The notes under the pieces are model-generated. The model was not told where the DNA came from and searched no databases. It was given only the letters and a program-made list of their open reading frames with translations. A program made the translations under genes and the position numbers. From Sialis fuliginosa (Eukaryota > Arthropoda > Insecta > Megaloptera > Sialidae), in contig OY540811.1 of assembly GCA_961205875.1 (NCBI GenBank), forward strand, positions 22,871,248 to 22,935,247: a DNA stretch of 64,000 nt, read 5' to 3'. Shown one piece after another: positions 24,290 to 34,542 of the stretch (position 1 is the stretch's first letter; the number at the start of each line of letters is the position of its first letter).

Positions 24290-25012
24290 ATTCAGAAAAT
24301 TAGCTACCAAGTTGTGTTATATTGTTTATACAGACTCTATATAAATAGCACTCTGATATAAATGATGTCTTATGATGAGACATTTTAAAATCAGCATAGC
24401 CGTAGTTTCAAAGATATAAGGGGTCAAAGTAAAAAAGAAATAAAACGATATAATATATATAGTAAATAGTAGGAATAATTAATTATCAAAAACATCGACG
24501 ATTCAACATAAAAGTACCTCCGAAAGAACTATTACTACCCCTCCAGTTACCCCCTATACACAATACATTAAAAAACAGGTTCCGGACCAAAGACCAGCCT
24601 GAATGTTTATAAATATCATTAGATAAAACCCGAAACCTTATAGAAAAAAGTATTAGGCCCAGAACTTGTTTTTTACTATATTGTGTATAGAGGATTGTTG
24701 AAGGGGTAGTAATTTTTTCGGGGGTAATTTTATGTTTGAATCACCGATGTTTTTGATAATTGGTAAATTTTTACTTTTTAATATATATTTTTTATATCGT
24801 TATAATTTAAAATTTGAGATAATTTTGTTCATTTTGACGTTCTACATGTTGACCCCTTATATCTTTAAAACCACACCTATGATAATTGAAAAAAAAAGTC
24901 TCATCATAAGAAATTAATTAAATTTTTACTGACCCCAAAATGGATGAAAAACACCTATTTTTAGGGTCACTCTTTACTTTTTTAATGAAACTAGGTTGCT
25001 AAATTTCATGAA
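24290..25012. mobile_element. Foldback element, arms about 300 bp
   Basis: The left arm blocks TCTTATGATGAGAC, AAAGATATAAGGGGTCAA, AATTATCAAAAACATCG, ACTACCCCT and TATACACAATA are mirrored in the same order from 25012 inwards (GTCTCATCATAAGA, TTGACCCCTTATATCTTT, CGATGTTTTTGATAATT, AGGGGTAGT, TATTGTGTATA). The centre is near 24620. The arms are diverged, so the element is old. Its outer ends and TSD are not clear. Confidence 0.75.
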
Positions 25013-25602
25013 CAATATAAAACAGCTGTCAATCGCACTGTAAGCACATCTTATAAATATTGTTATTTGATTTTGGTTCCGAAAAACGCATTTATATTAA
25101 TTTTAATTAATCAAATTAGTAATTTCAGCGAAATAATTAGAAGATACTAATTCCTTACCTCACTTATGATATATGTAATAAATGTACTTCCAATATGAAA
25201 TCAATACATTTTATTAACATATAAACAGGATAACATGAGGAGATTTGATATATAACAGATACCTAATTACATACATAAACCAGTATGCGCACATCATAAC
25301 AATGAGATTAGAGGCATTGTAATACGACGACAGTGTGTAAAAGTAATTGGCAAACATATCAGAAACTGTCACATTTGGCGTGCGGTTGTTATGCTCAAAC
25401 ATGGATGTCTGTTTGTATGTCAGCCGCGTCTCCATGCGCGTTAATAGTTATCTAAATGTGTATGTAATATATGCATGTAAACATGCATACATGTTGTTAT
25501 ATGCATACATTACATATGTTGATTGTAGAAGAAAAAGAAATCTTTGAATTGAGCTTTACAATTGTATTTACGTAATATGTCACCTTTTAGTTGAACAGTA
25601 AT
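25013..25602. other. AT-rich DNA with an ATGCATAC-type simple repeat
   Basis: A (GCATACAT)n-like microsatellite lies near 25470-25515. The short frames on both strands here are low-complexity. Nothing else is recognised. Confidence 0.4.
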
Positions 25603-25845
25603 AAGGTATTTGACTAAATTTTAAAATATATTGTAAATTGTGCGTATGTATATAATATAATAGATACTTCCTTAGTGTATTTTCCGAAAAAATGCCGAAA
25701 AAAATACTTAAAATAATCTTTTTCTATTCAAATGAAAAAAATCCCGCTAAAACGCGTATTCAAAGTCACGTGGTATGCGTGACATCATTTTATAGTAAGC
25801 AAACTGAAACCAACCAATAGGGAGTATTCTGACGTTTCTAATAAA
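25603..25845 (-). repeat. Dispersed repeat B, copy 1
   Basis: It shares with the reverse complement of 56280-56515 the blocks GGTATTTGACTAAATTTTAA, ATGCCGAAAAAAA, TTTTTCTATTYAAATGAAAA, TTCAAAGTCACGTGGTATGC, GCAAACTGAAACMAACCAAT and ATTCTGACGT. Similarity is broken by indels. A GTCAAATACC at about 25942 could be its inverted far end. It is non-coding. The strand is given relative to copy 2. Confidence 0.65.
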
Positions 25846-26047
25846 TAATTATAAAAAAACATTTGATTGTATATTATTGTAACAAATAATACACTATTTA
25901 CAATATTTTAGTCTTTATTATTAATAGGTAGTGTCAAATACCATATTATTTGATAGTTTTAAGAATTTTTGTCTATCTGTCTGTCTATTGACGCTGCTCC
26001 ATTAATTGGATCTGCAGCAACACCGAGCTCAGTGTTATAATATAATC

Positions 26048-26382
26048 TAGTGGTCTTCAAACCTTTTCGACTCATAGAACCCTTAGAACAATAAGTTTTT
26101 TTCGGCGAACTCTTTCCACCCATTGAAAAATATATCTTAAAAATAATATGCAAATAATATGTAAGTTATATAAACGCAGAATAACTCACACATAGCTATT
26201 TTACGTACCTACACTAAGAACTTCTTGGAATGTATTTATTTTCAAAAATAACTAAATGTATCTTTATATTTTTTAGTCAATAAACACTGGTCAACTAGTA
26301 TGAGTGCTTTATAATTTTATTTTTCGAAATTTTATTTTGACTCGCGGAACCCTCAGGGAGATACACAATTTGAAAATCACTG
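26048..26382. mobile_element. hAT-like non-autonomous element (335 bp), no clear TSD
   Basis: TAGTGGTCTTCAAACC at the left and TTTGAAAATCACTG at the right form the inverted CAGTGGTTCTCAAAC-type end known from SPIN-like hAT elements. Just inside, GACTCATAGAACCC and GACTCGCGGAACCC are direct relatives at the two ends. An ATCTAG lies beside each end but an exact 8-bp TSD is not visible, which suggests an older insertion. Confidence 0.6.
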
Positions 26383-27044
26383 ATCTAGAATAATATTTAA
26401 AATAACATATTAGATTCAACATTAGAATATGAATATTACAATTTAGCAATCATATCAACGTCAAATTATAAATTCCTTTTCGTATTTATTATCGATCTTT
26501 TCATTTTCAAATCGGCGCGCGAATAAAACCCACTGACCACGACAACCTATACGATTACAACAAATTTCTCCCGATCACATCAATTTTACTTTCGAGTGTA
26601 GTATGACATTAATGCAGACATAAAACTAGCTGAACGTAAAGTGTACCAAACAATAAATAAATCGTAAATGTCCGAGGTAGTATTTTACGAAGTCCTGGAT
26701 GCAATTAATGGTTGTACAGGATTCCCCGTCGGTCGGTCTGAGTGACCATACAAAACTATAATAACGATATAGTAACGGAACAGTTGTAAATATTTACACA
26801 AAGCAACCGGAACTTAGTCGGAATTCAAAAAATATCTGAATTTGTTGTTGAAAGTTTTGTAAATAGTGCAGGTAAAAAAATTAGCACGAGTTTTAGTTCA
26901 TGTTTATAGTAACGTTCTAATTGAAAAGGTTGTGTTTTATTATTTATAGGTAGTCTTTTTGATTAGAGGAAGTATGTTCTGTGAAAATTAATAATTAACC
27001 ATATTCATCTTTAAAATGAAACTAGCTAATAATGGAGTTTAAAT
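26383..27044. other. Spacer, nothing firm
   Basis: There is a slightly less A/T-biased segment at 26500-26760 (CGGCGCGCG, CCCCGTCGGTCGGTC) with no frame or repeat recognised. Confidence 0.4.
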
Positions 27045-27046
27045 TA

Positions 27047-27710
27047 CACAGTGACAATTATATTCTGACACAACTCTTTATCGACGATGTACCGTTATTG
27101 GCGTTATTTTAGCAACCCATTCTTTAACAAAAAACAATTAAAAGTACCTTTGTGTTATCTAGTATATCATGTAAAACAAAACGTTTCAAGATTCTAGAAT
27201 GCTGCGTCGGTCGTAGTTTAGGGCACCATCAGCCCAAGAGGCAAATTAACCTTAATTTTTATTGAAAAAGGTGTAAAAATCAATGCAAAATACTATTTGG
27301 AGATGATTATTATTGATTTCAACAAGATGGAGCCCCCTCCCACACAGCAAACATTATTCAAGCATTGTGTAAGGATAATTTGGTTGATTTTTTTGTTGAT
27401 TGCAATCCTCCGATTATTTTGTACGATCATTTATAATTATGTTGTCTAAGCTTACAAATTACAAATTATCAAAGCAGCAATTTAGGAATATTATTCTCAA
27501 AATTTGGGACAAAATGCCAATGGAAACAGTGCAATGACTTTGAAAGAAGATTGAAGCTGGTTGTCAAATTTAAAGGAGGAGTTATTCCCAAACGTACTTA
27601 TTATAAATTTTCAATACATATATTTAAGAATTTAATAAAAACTTAACTGAAACTTTATAAAAAAAATATTTTAGCGTCTTCATTTGTATCAGAATATAAT
27701 TGTCACGGTG
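27047..27710 (+). mobile_element. Tc1/mariner element, internally deleted copy
   Basis: The ends CACAGTGACAATTATATTC and GAATATAATTGTCACGGTG are inverted repeats of about 22 bp flanked by TA (27045-27046 and 27711-27712). From about 27186 it holds the C-terminal half of an IS630/Tc1/mariner transposase, closely matching 53240-53760: the RGKL and FQQDGAPSHTANIIQALCKD regions are readable. The N-terminal DNA-binding half and the first catalytic Asp region are gone. Relative to the other copy, segments are missing before FQQD, before the third Asp and near the end. The WPPSS-D stretch is lost, so it is catalytically dead. The neighbouring sequence is AT-rich spacer. Confidence 0.85.
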
Positions 27711-27712
27711 TA

Positions 27713-28497
27713 TATAAATAGATAACCTACTCGTAAAAAGAAACCAAAAAGACGTTTGTCAATTTTCTATTTATGTATCTAAAATTTGTACTTTATTGAT
27801 TGAAAAAATATATTTCGGCTGTTTTTACATTCTTATAAGGTCACATAAATGAAATATAAATAGTGGAAGAAAATGTGTAGTAAAACCGATTTTTTTCGAA
27901 TTCAAGATTTTGATTGAAATATCTATTTTGATCTTCCCTAAATCAATTCTTAATATTTTCGCAATGATTTATGTATGTATGTCGGTCTGTAGACATGGTA
28001 AAATAATTTATTTATGATCAATTTACGTCTGGGAGGAACCCCTCCTACTTTTTAAATCGATTTTTAATTTGTCAATTTTCGATTTTTTCGAATTAACGGT
28101 AAAATTCAAAAATATAGAAAATAATCGATTTTATCATATTTGATAAAGTTCATTTTATATAATTTATGTGCCATTCATTTTTATATTTTTTTCGGCTAGC
28201 CAAAACGATTTGTTTCGTATTATTAGATACACGTACACTGTACACTCGCAAGATTGCGTATAAGAAAGTCCCGTGGCACCAGTTGCAGTTTTTTTTGCCT
28301 TTAACAGCTCAAAAGACTTTTTCAAATTAAATAATTATTTTCATAAATAAAATAAACTGCAGCAACATAAAGAATTATGTATTTGTTTATCCTGATGATA
28401 ACAAATTATGTTTATTTCATTAACAAAAAAACCCAAAGCAAGTATTTTAAATACTAAAAAATTTTTTTTCATTCCTAGATGTAACATGACATGTGGT
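27713..28497. other. AT-rich DNA, nothing recognised
   Basis: No frame, TIR or repeat was matched within the window. Confidence 0.4.
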
Positions 28498-28499
28498 TA

Positions 28500-29135
28500 A
28501 GGGTCGATCCAGACTATCGTGCCAGTCCTGGTCCGATCTCGCTCCAATCAAAATATAAATAAACAATAAACAATGAAAGCATCTACACCAGGGGTGGGGA
28601 ACCTTTTTATCATAGAAGGCCACATTTAAATTAAAAATAATAAGCAGGTCGCATACTTACCGTCTTTCTTGAAGTATTCTTCGTCGTGAAATCATAGAAG
28701 GCCACATTTAAATTTAAAAATAATAAGCAGGTCGCATACTTACCGTCTTTCTTCGTCGTGAAATATATCCCTACTAGGAAGTTCATATCAAATAACTTCA
28801 GAATATAGGCGCAATAGCCAATTTTAATTTACGTTTGATTATTGTAGATTATTTGTTCAAACATTTTTATTTTTCTCTTGGCAGAATAAAATTAAAAATA
28901 AATTGAGAAGAAAAAATATATACCTATTATAAATAATTGAAATATTTACCGGCCGCAATGTAGTATTGAAAAGTCCAAATGCGGCCTTAAGGCCACAGGT
29001 TCCCCATCCCTGATCTACACTATAGATATCGTGGCGGTCTCGCTCCAGTCACACTTTAATACAGTATTTACTATACTGAATATTTGACTGGAGCGAGACC
29101 GAACCGGGACCGGTACGATAGTGTGGATCGACCCT
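28500..29135. mobile_element. TIR element (AGGGTCGATCC ends) hosting a hAT-like insertion
   Basis: The left arm AGGGTCGATCCAGACTATCG, GCCAGTCCTGG, TCTCGCTCCAATCA is mirrored at the right by TGACTGGAGCGAGACC, CCGGGACCGG, CGATAGTGTGGATCGACCCT, giving TIRs of about 55 bp. A third copy of the TCTCGCTCCAGTCA motif lies inside at about 29037, making a smaller palindrome with the right arm. Without the nested element at 28589-29012 the host would be only about 200 bp. No clear TSD is seen (TTA on the left, AAA on the right). Confidence 0.75.
28589..29012. mobile_element. hAT-like element (424 bp) nested, perfect 8-bp TSD
   Basis: ATCTACAC flanks both sides (28581-28588 and 29013-29020), with a central TA as in Buster-type hAT targets. 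The ends CAGGGGTGGGGAACC and GGTTCCCCATCCCTG are perfect inverted repeats except for one base. Inside, an 82-bp segment (CATAGAAGGCCACATTTAAA... to ...TCGTCGTGAAAT) at 28611-28692 is repeated at 28693-28762, lacking a small insert. GGCCGCA/GCGGCC-type subterminal motifs occur. No transposase is present. Confidence 0.9.
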
Positions 29136-29334
29136 AAATATTTTTCGTTGAATTATTTACACAAATTTTTTTTTTAAGTTGATTACTCATTGAAACACGT
29201 GGCTAGTAGCCAAAAAATGTTCTAAAATAAATTTAATACACAGTTATTATGTGTCTAATTGACTACTAAATTTAAGTTTTATTTTCCGTCACGTGTGACT
29301 TTACAATCTTTAAATTAAATTCTAAAATACTTAC

Positions 29335-29387
29335 CGAAAAATAAGTTTTTTTCTAAATCTACCAATAGTAATGCATTCACAGGAAGT
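29335..29387 (-). CDS. Candidate 53-bp internal exon, minus strand
   Basis: On the minus strand a long T-rich acceptor (TAATTTTCTTTTTCAG) precedes 53 bp that end at a consensus donor (TCG|GTAAGT). Frame 0 (TSCECITIGRFRKKLIF) and frame +1 (LPVNALLLVDLEKNLFF) are both open, and the third frame has a stop. Frame 0 is the one compatible with the phase-0 end of the candidate exon at 33642-33738 upstream. The composition is as AT-rich as the surroundings, so unlike that block there is no compositional support. A chance splice pair is a real alternative. Confidence 0.25.
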
Positions 29388-29636
29388 CTGAAAAAGAAAA
29401 TTATTTTATTTTATTTTTTATTTCAGATATTATAATTAATAAAAAATAATTATCTACAATTTTAGATATTTTTATTATAATCATAAATTATCCATTGTTT
29501 TATAGACTCGCTACGTTCCGTTATACATGATAACCAAATGAATTTAGTTGCACTTAAGATTCCTCTATGTACACATTCAGCCTTCAGAATTGTGCATATC
29601 CTGATAGCCCTGGGCTAAAATCGTTATCCTGCTAGT

Positions 29637-29813
29637 CAGGGGCGCATTGAGGTACCCAAAGGCCTCTAGGCAAAACGTGGTGGCGGATCACTTATTAATT
29701 TTAACTAACATGAGTATGACAGATTACCTTAAATTAAAGACATATTTTCCTTGTTTGTTATTTTTACTATAGTAGGGGCTTCGTAGTCTGCATATATGGT
29801 TAATGCGGCCCTG
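29637..29813. mobile_element. hAT-like short element (177 bp) with imperfect 8-bp TSD
   Basis: The ends CAGGGGCGCATTGAGG and GGTTAATGCGGCCCTG are inverted. The flanks CTGCTAGT (29629-29636) and CTGCCAGA (29814-29821) agree at six of eight bases. GGCCTCTAGGCAAAACG just inside the left end is typical of 'CAGGGCCG...' insect hAT MITEs. It is non-coding. Confidence 0.65.
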
Positions 29814-29821
29814 CTGCCAGA

Positions 29822-30939
29822 AATCACATGTGTATCTGTGTTCATATATAATTAATGAAAGTATAAAAGTAGAAATAACATCAAATAATGCAAACATCGT
29901 GCTTTTATTATTTTTACATTAATACGAAAACAAAAATCACCTTCCACATCTGCCATAACAAACATATATTATGTACAGTACATATTTATAAAATAAGTCA
30001 CATGGAAGTAAAATATCGGGCAAGAATCCTGTATGCTGTATTAATAAATACACAGTAAATACAATAACATACTCGGTATATTTTGTGCCATATTACCATC
30101 ATATTCACATTGTTTCAATAAACATCGTATTTTTTCGTTCTATCAATAATATTTTGTAGAATTATACCAGATATTAAATACGTATTACGTTATGTACGAA
30201 GAATACTGTTTTGTGATTAGATGTATATGCAAGGCTGTAGAAGCAATATTATAAAGGTAATATGGAAGGTCGGATATCTACCCTAGGGACGTTACCCGAA
30301 CGTCACACAGTTCAATAGCCTTCTTACAACCCCATACGTAACAGGGGTTATCTAGATTTGCAATATGGATCACTGCGTATTGTCTAACTATTTTAAACTG
30401 TTTTAAAGCAAAGCGTACATTCAATGAAAGCAACTGAAGATACTTGTATTTTATAATCGACCTATATACATACATACGTTGTTTGGAAATAAATAAAGAT
30501 TTGGTTATAGGGAAACGATTATCCGCATGTTGGTTAATTTAAACACTAGAATATATAGTATTGCTATATGTATACCTATTTCATTTATTCTCCAATATTT
30601 TACATTCTTTCATTTTTTTTAACAAATAATTAAGCGCTTATCACAGTATGTTTAAGTTTGTTTATTAGTAAATCGTTTCGATTTCTTAACGGCTGAAATA
30701 TAATAATAAAACTGTTATCAATTTAGTACTTTTGGTTAGGTTTTCATAAAATAGTAGAGAAACTAACGTAAATTGAAATTGATCCAAAACTCAATCATTT
30801 TGAAATTTTATAACAAACAAAAATAATATTTAATTAAATTACATTTATGATCAACTATACAATGTATCTAATACCTTATTTTACACAAATAATAAAATAT
30901 TATCTGTAAGTAGACACTTAAATAAATAAACGAATTTGT
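29822..30939. other. AT-rich DNA, nothing firm
   Basis: A 65-codon minus-strand frame (30278-30475) lies in slightly less AT-rich DNA but has no recognised family or splice context. Its reality is doubtful. Confidence 0.35.
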
Positions 30940-31093
30940 GGATCTTAGTTTCTGGGTGTAAGCCGTGTCGATTTGGTCGTGTTATCGGCCAACGTTAGAA
31001 GACCTCTGAAGATGTCCACTGCAATGTGTGACGAAACGTTGGTCGATAACACAACCTAATCGACGCGGCTTACACCTAGAAGCCAAGATCCAT
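30940..31093 (+). repeat. Long hairpin around a GACGAAACGTTGG motif
   Basis: Arms of about 55 bp (GGATCTTAGTTTCTGGGTGT, AAGCCGTGTCGATT, GTGTTATCGGCCAACGTT) pair with AACGTTGGTCGATAACAC, AATCGACGCGGCTT and ACACCTAGAAGCCAAGATCC, with about eight mismatches. The loop of about 38 bases holds CTGAAGATGTCC...GACGA. The CTGAAGATG...CGAAACGTTGG phrase is a widespread animal repeat motif, often near the ends of retroelements (from memory). It could be a retroelement terminus with an inverted duplication. It is non-coding. Confidence 0.6.
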
Positions 31094-32091
31094 ATCAAGA
31101 TCACCGCGGAAGCTTCAAGACTTGTAAAACGAATTTATGGTTAAAAAATACTTCATGTACAATGAAAATGTATATCTATCATATAACCAAATTTTTAATT
31201 AATGTTTTTGTATCTCCTATTTATATACATTTACATTATTTTACAAAATTCCAGATTCACTACCAATATGATACATCAACAACTGACTATCTAGTATAAA
31301 ATTAAATAAACAACTTTCAAACTCAAAATATTCTATTGTCTTCCAATCGCAATCAATGAAGCAAAATAAAAAAAATCAGTATTAAACTTTAACCTCTCGT
31401 CTAGACATACCACACCTCCGCAATTAGACTTAAATAAATTAAAACATGGACACAATAAAGTCTACCCATGTTGTTACAATCAACCGATTGATATTTCTTG
31501 CACAGTACGACTCTACAAGATACATACAGTCAGTAGCGGCTCATGGTAATAAAATGAATTGTAAACTGTTAATTTGACATCTACCTTTTAAATGGTGTAA
31601 AACACAATTTTTTTCTCAACTACGTAATATAAAGTTCTGTCGAAATTTTAAAAAATATTACCAATAACAGAGTAATGAGTACTGTATTTCGAATTTAACT
31701 ATGGATCATAGAAAAATCAATGATATTTCAGACAAAATTGCCTTCCAGATTATAACACTTATTGAATTATATGTATTTCTTTTTTTGTAAAATTAAAGCT
31801 TAATAAAAATTTTCTATAAGTTTGATATTTCATTTTCGAGTTTGGCATACTAAAAGAAAATTATCAAAAAACTATTGTATTCCTTGAATTGTTTTACAAC
31901 TAACTATTAGTACATTAATTTCATTTAAAATCCATGAGCAAGATATTTTCTGTAATTTACTTATTATTTAAAAAAAATTATTTTAGTGTACTTGATCAAA
32001 CCCTAGGACGAAATTTTTTAAATTTTAATTTTGATCAAACTTCAAATATACAAGAAAAAAATTATTTATAAAAAGGGTAAAGATTTACTTA
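31094..32091. other. AT-rich DNA, nothing recognised
   Basis: No TIR, frame or RNA gene was found. Confidence 0.4.
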
Positions 32092-32093
32092 TA

Positions 32094-33475
32094 TACAGGA
32101 TGGTCCGGTTTGGGATACAGATATTTTAAAAGCTGATTCTTTGGCTCATTGTGAGTAAAAAATACCCTCTGATCTACAGGATGTTTAAAAACTTCCTTCA
32201 GAGTCAAGGTTAGTATATGTATAGGTTACCCTTCTTGATTTGACCAATCAGCGCTGCGTGAGAATGACGTCACACGACGATCATTTCAAATTATTAGCAT
32301 GTAAATACAAAAAAATTAATGTTGTTTTCGTGTTATTTCGAATTTTTGGATATTTTAAACCATTTTTACAATATATATAATCACAGAAACACAAATTATT
32401 TCATAAAATATTATAACGTATATTATTATTACGATTATTACAGTCTGTCAGTCCTGTCAGTGTTGGCGACCATTTGTAATTATCGTCGTGATGACGCGTT
32501 TCCCCTCTCATGCCACTCCCCGCACAGCCAAGTAGGGTAACCTATACATATAATAACCTTGCTTCAGAGTAGTATTTACAAACAAAGATTATAACTTCCA
32601 AAGTAACGTAACTAGAGCAACCACAATGAGTCAGTTTCATAGGTAATTAACTAACGTATTTTTCAGTATTAGCGTTAATGCTAGCCATGTTTCTAGTTCA
32701 GAGTTATTGTTAAAAGTACCTATAATGCGTGGTATTTTTTTATCATTATTTTGGTGTGTCATAATGTTACCTACAAATTCACTATATTTAGTTTGGACCT
32801 GGGTCTTACAGTTTTTTAGTTATAAATTTATCTAAATAATCCCCAAAGTGACTAAGTTGCTACCTACCCTATTAAATGAAACAGTCATAATTTTTTTTTG
32901 TTTATAATTACATAATTTTACGGTTAATGTTAATTTACATAATTTTAAAACTAATTGTGTAATTATAAACAAAAAAAATTATGACTGTTTCATTTAATAG
33001 GGTAGGCAGCAAAATAGTCACCTCAGGGATTATTTAGATAAATTTATAACTGGAAAACTATAAGACCCAAGTCAACAACTTTGTATGGTGAATTTGTAGG
33101 TAACATTATGACACACCAAAATAATGATAAAAATACCACATATTGTAGGTACTTTTGGGGGAAAATGTCATTTTCATAAAAATTTTCAAAAAATAAATAT
33201 ATTTTTACTTTGATGAGCAATAACTCTTAACTGGAATCACGGCTAGCAATAAAGCTCATACTAAAAAATACGTTAGTTAATTACCTATGAAACTCTTGCT
33301 TTAGTTACGTTACTTTGGAAGTTATGAAATAATCTTTGTTTGTAAGTACTACTCTGAAAGAAATTTTTAAACATCCTGTAGCTCAGAGGGTGTTGAAGAT
33401 AGACCCCACCTTCTCGTACAATTTTTTTCTCACAGTGAACCAAGGAATCTGTATCTCAAACTGGACCACCCTGTA
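32094..33475. mobile_element. Large TA-flanked foldback element (1382 bp)
   Basis: TACAGGATGGTCCGGTTTGG at the left and CCAGTTTGAGATACAG-type sequence read inward from the right (CTGGACCACCCTGTA) are the ends, flanked by TA on both sides (32092-32093 and 33476-33477). The whole element is a palindrome centred near 32940: the long inner block around GACTGTTTCATTTAATAGGG is nearly identical in the two arms, while the outer parts are more diverged. The left arm is interrupted by the insertion at 32205-32561. A shortened relative lies at 7213. No transposase is present. Confidence 0.9.
32205..32561. mobile_element. Nested TIR element (357 bp) with perfect 9-bp TSD
   Basis: CAAGGTTAGTATATGTATAG and CTATACATATAATAACCTTG are the inverted ends, extending through GTTACCCT. 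CTTCAGAGT flanks it on both sides (32196-32204 and 32562-32570). The opposite arm of the host foldback has the uninterrupted sequence TACTACTCTGAAAG (about 33340), showing the empty site. A 9-bp TSD fits Mutator-like elements best, but an 8-bp hAT duplication plus a chance base is possible. It contains a TGACGTCA octamer. A short plus-strand frame (32319-32540) inside is not a known transposase. Confidence 0.85.
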
Positions 33476-33641
33476 TATCTGAAATAACATTTTTTTCCTT
33501 TTGTTCCATAGTGTGTATAAATATTCGTAAAATGTTTTACCTATTTCGAATATACAATTGTCAATTAGATACCAAAAAATATAAATATAGTTGGTTGTAA
33601 AGCAGAATATTTTCTCTATGTAAGAACGCTTGGAAACTCAC

Positions 33642-33738
33642 GTATTCATTTTCCGTTACGAACGAACAGCCACTGCATCCATCCTTCAATTTGTACTCAA
33701 TGACAAAGCGAATGGGTTCAAACCACCCCCTTTGTGCA
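33642..33738 (-). CDS. Candidate 97-bp internal exon, minus strand, function unknown
   Basis: This is the best host-coding candidate. On the minus strand it follows a good acceptor (TTTCTTCTTTGGGGTTATTCAG) and ends at a consensus donor (TAC|GTGAGT). It begins with the last base of a codon and contains 32 full codons, including AQRGWFEPIRFVIEYKLK and DGCSGCSFVTENEY. Its G+C is near 45 percent by eye, against about 25 percent around it, as expected of conserved coding sequence in such a genome. The Cys pair (DGCSGCS) and the aromatic-rich start look protein-like, but I do not recognise the family. The frame stays open past the acceptor into upstream sequence (giving a 63-codon frame), so a small single-exon gene cannot be excluded. 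It lies between two MITEs. Confidence 0.4.
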
Positions 33739-33991
33739 CTGAATAACCCCAAAGAAGAAATTGCACGCCGGATTTTCTTATAGCCTGTGATTGGATATTG
33801 ATGTAGTTTGTTTGTGAATATTATTGAAACCCTCTCAGAATGAAGATAAATATTATATCCATATAATATGTAATATTATCCAAGCAAGGCAAATTTTGTA
33901 TGAAATTACTAAAACAGGAATTTGAGTAAAATTTACGTTTATATTATTTCATCAATAAAAATAAAATTAGTTCAGGAACATTAGGTTTTCA

Positions 33992-34542
33992 CTGGGGAAA
34001 AATTCGCAAGGAGCCGAATTTTTGTATACACCTTCATTTTGTCTTTATAAATAAGGTACCAAAAGTCCCCAACAACCCATGCGAGCGTACTTTTTTACGG
34101 CTCACAAAAGGTGCTAACAAATAGTTTTAAGTAAATATCTCTGTATCTATTGGTTCTATGACTAAAATAGTTATTATCAAATATAAAGTTTAGAAAATTA
34201 CCTACAATAAACCCTGTTTATTGATAAAATGCAAACAAAAATTTGATATTTTCACATTTTTAGACTAGAATACCCTCTTAATAAGCGAAAACGATTACTT
34301 GTACGAAAAAAGTTGTAAGATCTTTATTGTAGGTAATTTTCTAAACTTTATATTTGATAATAACTATTTTAGTCATAGAACCAATAGATACAGAGATATT
34401 TACTTAAAACTATTTGTTAGCACCTTTTGTGAGCCGTAAAAAAGTACGCTCGCATGGGTTGTTGGGGACTTTTGGTACCTTATTTATAAAGACAAAATGA
34501 AGGTGTATACAAAAATTCGGCTCCTTGCGAATTTTTCTCCAG
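33992..34542. mobile_element. Nearly perfect palindromic MITE (551 bp, arms 221 bp)
   Basis: Arms 33992-34212 and 34322-34542 are inverted copies that differ, as far as I can read, at one position (CTGGGG versus CTGGAG at the tip). The spacer is about 109 bp. The ends are CTGGGGAAAAATTCGC and GCGAATTTTTCTCCAG. No duplicated flank is obvious (TTTTCA on the left, ACACAT on the right). Such near-identity means a recent insertion or ongoing arm conversion. There is no coding frame. Its transcript would be a near-perfect hairpin. Confidence 0.85.
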
